From the NCBI RefSeq assembly GCF_028372415.1, contig NC_092876.1, positions 64,880,885 to 64,944,884 on the forward strand: a stretch of 64,000 nt of DNA, given 5' to 3'. The notes under the pieces are model-generated. The model did no database searches, was not told where the DNA came from, and saw nothing but the letters and a program-made list of their open reading frames with translations. This stretch comes from Notamacropus eugenii. Its lineage: Eukaryota; Chordata; Mammalia; Diprotodontia; Macropodidae. Below, piece after piece: positions 63,170 to 64,000 of the stretch. A program made the position numbers and the translations under genes. Positions within the stretch are counted from its first letter, which is position 1. Each line of letters opens with the position of its first letter.

Positions 63170-63370
63170 TGCGGAGAGATGGTAAGAGCTACACTCTGGT
63201 GGCTGTGATGTGATGAAGGGAAGGGGAATAGACTCGAGAGGTTTTGGAAGTGGAATTAACAAGACATGACTGCTGAGGGAGAACAGAGGGAGAAGAAAGG
63301 ATTGAGGATGACTCAGAGGTTTCAGTGCTGGTGAGGGGAAATTGGGAAGATAGATGGATGTAAGTGGTTC
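63170..63370 (-). mobile_element. L2 ORF2-region fragment
   Basis: GGAATTAACAAGACATGAC, GGATTGAGGATGACTCAGAG, equivalent to positions in the long L2 at 5.4-8.2 kb. Confidence 0.5.
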
Positions 63371-63544
63371 TGGTCAGAACCTTCATGTGTACTGTCTTAT
63401 TTGTATGTTATATATATATGCTGTCTCTCTCTAAACATATGCGCACATATATGTATATGTATACTTCTGTCTATTTGCAAATCTTTTCTATCTTTTTTCT
63501 GTTTATCATTCTTTTCCCAATTTCTTCCTTAGGTCTCTTCCAAG

Positions 63545-63710
63545 TTTTTTTTTTATTTAAAACAATATCTTCCCTCAATTACATGTCAAAACAATTTTTT
63601 AATATTTGGGTATTTTTTTTTAAGTTTTGAGTTCTATCCCTCCTCCCTCCCTTGGCTCCTCCCCAAGATGGTAAGCAATCCAATAGAGGTTTTACATATG
63701 CAATCATGTT
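63545..63710 (-). mobile_element. L1 3' terminus
   Basis: T-rich start, CTCAATTACATGTCAAAAC, GTTTTGAGTTCTATCCC, CCCCAAGATGGTAAGCAATC. Confidence 0.8.
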
Positions 63711-63807
63711 AAAGGATAAGCTTTCTCCTAAGTTCTACAACTCTTCATCATTGAGTGGACTCCTCATACTACCTTTACCCTATGGAATTTCCAATTCCAA
63801 ATATGTC

Positions 63808-64000
63808 ACATCATTAGGCACCTACTATGTGCCACCCATTGGAAAAATAATAGCTGACATTTACATGGTGCTTACTATGTGCCAAGGGAAGCTGCTAGAT
63901 ATTGTAGTGAGTAGAGTGATGGGTTTGGAGTCAGGAAGATCTGATGAATTCAAATCTGGTCTCAGACATTTACTAGCTGGGTAACCCTGGTCAAGTCACT
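63808..64000. mobile_element. L2/THER1 pieces then a tRNA-type SINE, cut by window end
   Basis: 63808-63890: TTAGGCACCTACTATGTGCC and TAATAGCTGACATTTACATG, reverse orientation. 63889-64000: GTCAGGAAGATCTGATGAA, TGGGTAACCCTGGTCAAGTC, plus strand, running off the window. Confidence 0.7.

Noticed and set aside
1..64000. CRISPR arrays, operons, bacterial genes or a new prokaryotic defence system
   Set aside because: The window is vertebrate. Introns, SINEs, LINEs and CpG islands are present, and the tandem arrays have no spacer/repeat structure.
1..64000. tRNA, 5S, U6 or Y RNA genes
   Set aside because: tRNA-like text occurs only as the heads of SINEs. No intact cloverleaf or small-RNA gene sequence was recognised; only the 7SL-derived copy was found.

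Overview
The window looks like a marsupial chromosome. The evidence is the repeat content: many L2/CR1 LINE pieces, MIR/THER1 SINEs, tRNA-type SINEs that begin GGCAGCTAGGTGG, marsupial-style L1 3' ends, and a nearly complete HAL1. No Alu, B1 or eutherian L1 was seen. Repeat family names come from pattern memory and were not checked against a library.

Two single-copy genes are recognisable, and they are transcribed away from each other. On the minus strand are two adjacent coding exons of STPG1 (sperm-tail PG-rich repeat protein): 30225-30343 and 4075-4176. They join in frame across an intron of about 26 kb. A CpG-rich block at about 45.4-45.9 kb has an RFX-type X-box and two CCAAT boxes and is the best candidate STPG1 promoter. 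On the plus strand is the 5' end of NIPAL3 (NIPA-like magnesium transporter family): a CpG island and non-coding exon 1 at about 56.1-56.6 kb, and a first coding exon at 60612-60845 that encodes 30 residues and ends in a GC-type splice donor. In human, STPG1 (minus) and NIPAL3 (plus) are divergent neighbours at 1p36.11, so gene order supports both calls. The remaining STPG1 exons lie left of the window and the remaining NIPAL3 exons lie right of it. The STPG1 exon carrying the start codon was not found.

Layout: 1-4.07 kb is STPG1 intron with L2, CR1/L3 and MIR pieces. 4.1 kb is an STPG1 exon. 4.2-30.2 kb is intron, with a 2.9 kb L2, a 2.76 kb HAL1 with 15 bp target-site duplications (16243-19005), a LINE with a C-terminal zinc finger, and a 7SL-RNA-derived retrocopy (29.2-29.46 kb). 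30.2 kb is an STPG1 exon. 30.3-45.4 kb is intron with L1 fragments. 45.4-45.9 kb is the X-box island. 45.9-56 kb lies between the promoters and holds L2, nested LINEs and a stack of L1 3' ends. 56.1-56.6 kb is the NIPAL3 promoter and exon 1. 56.6-64 kb is NIPAL3 intron 1, coding exon and start of the next intron.

The most unusual repeat signal is a set of short tandem arrays (unit about 33-35 bp) at about ten loci on both strands. The unit matches the 3' end of a SINE/CR1-type element, and at one locus an array runs directly out of such a SINE.
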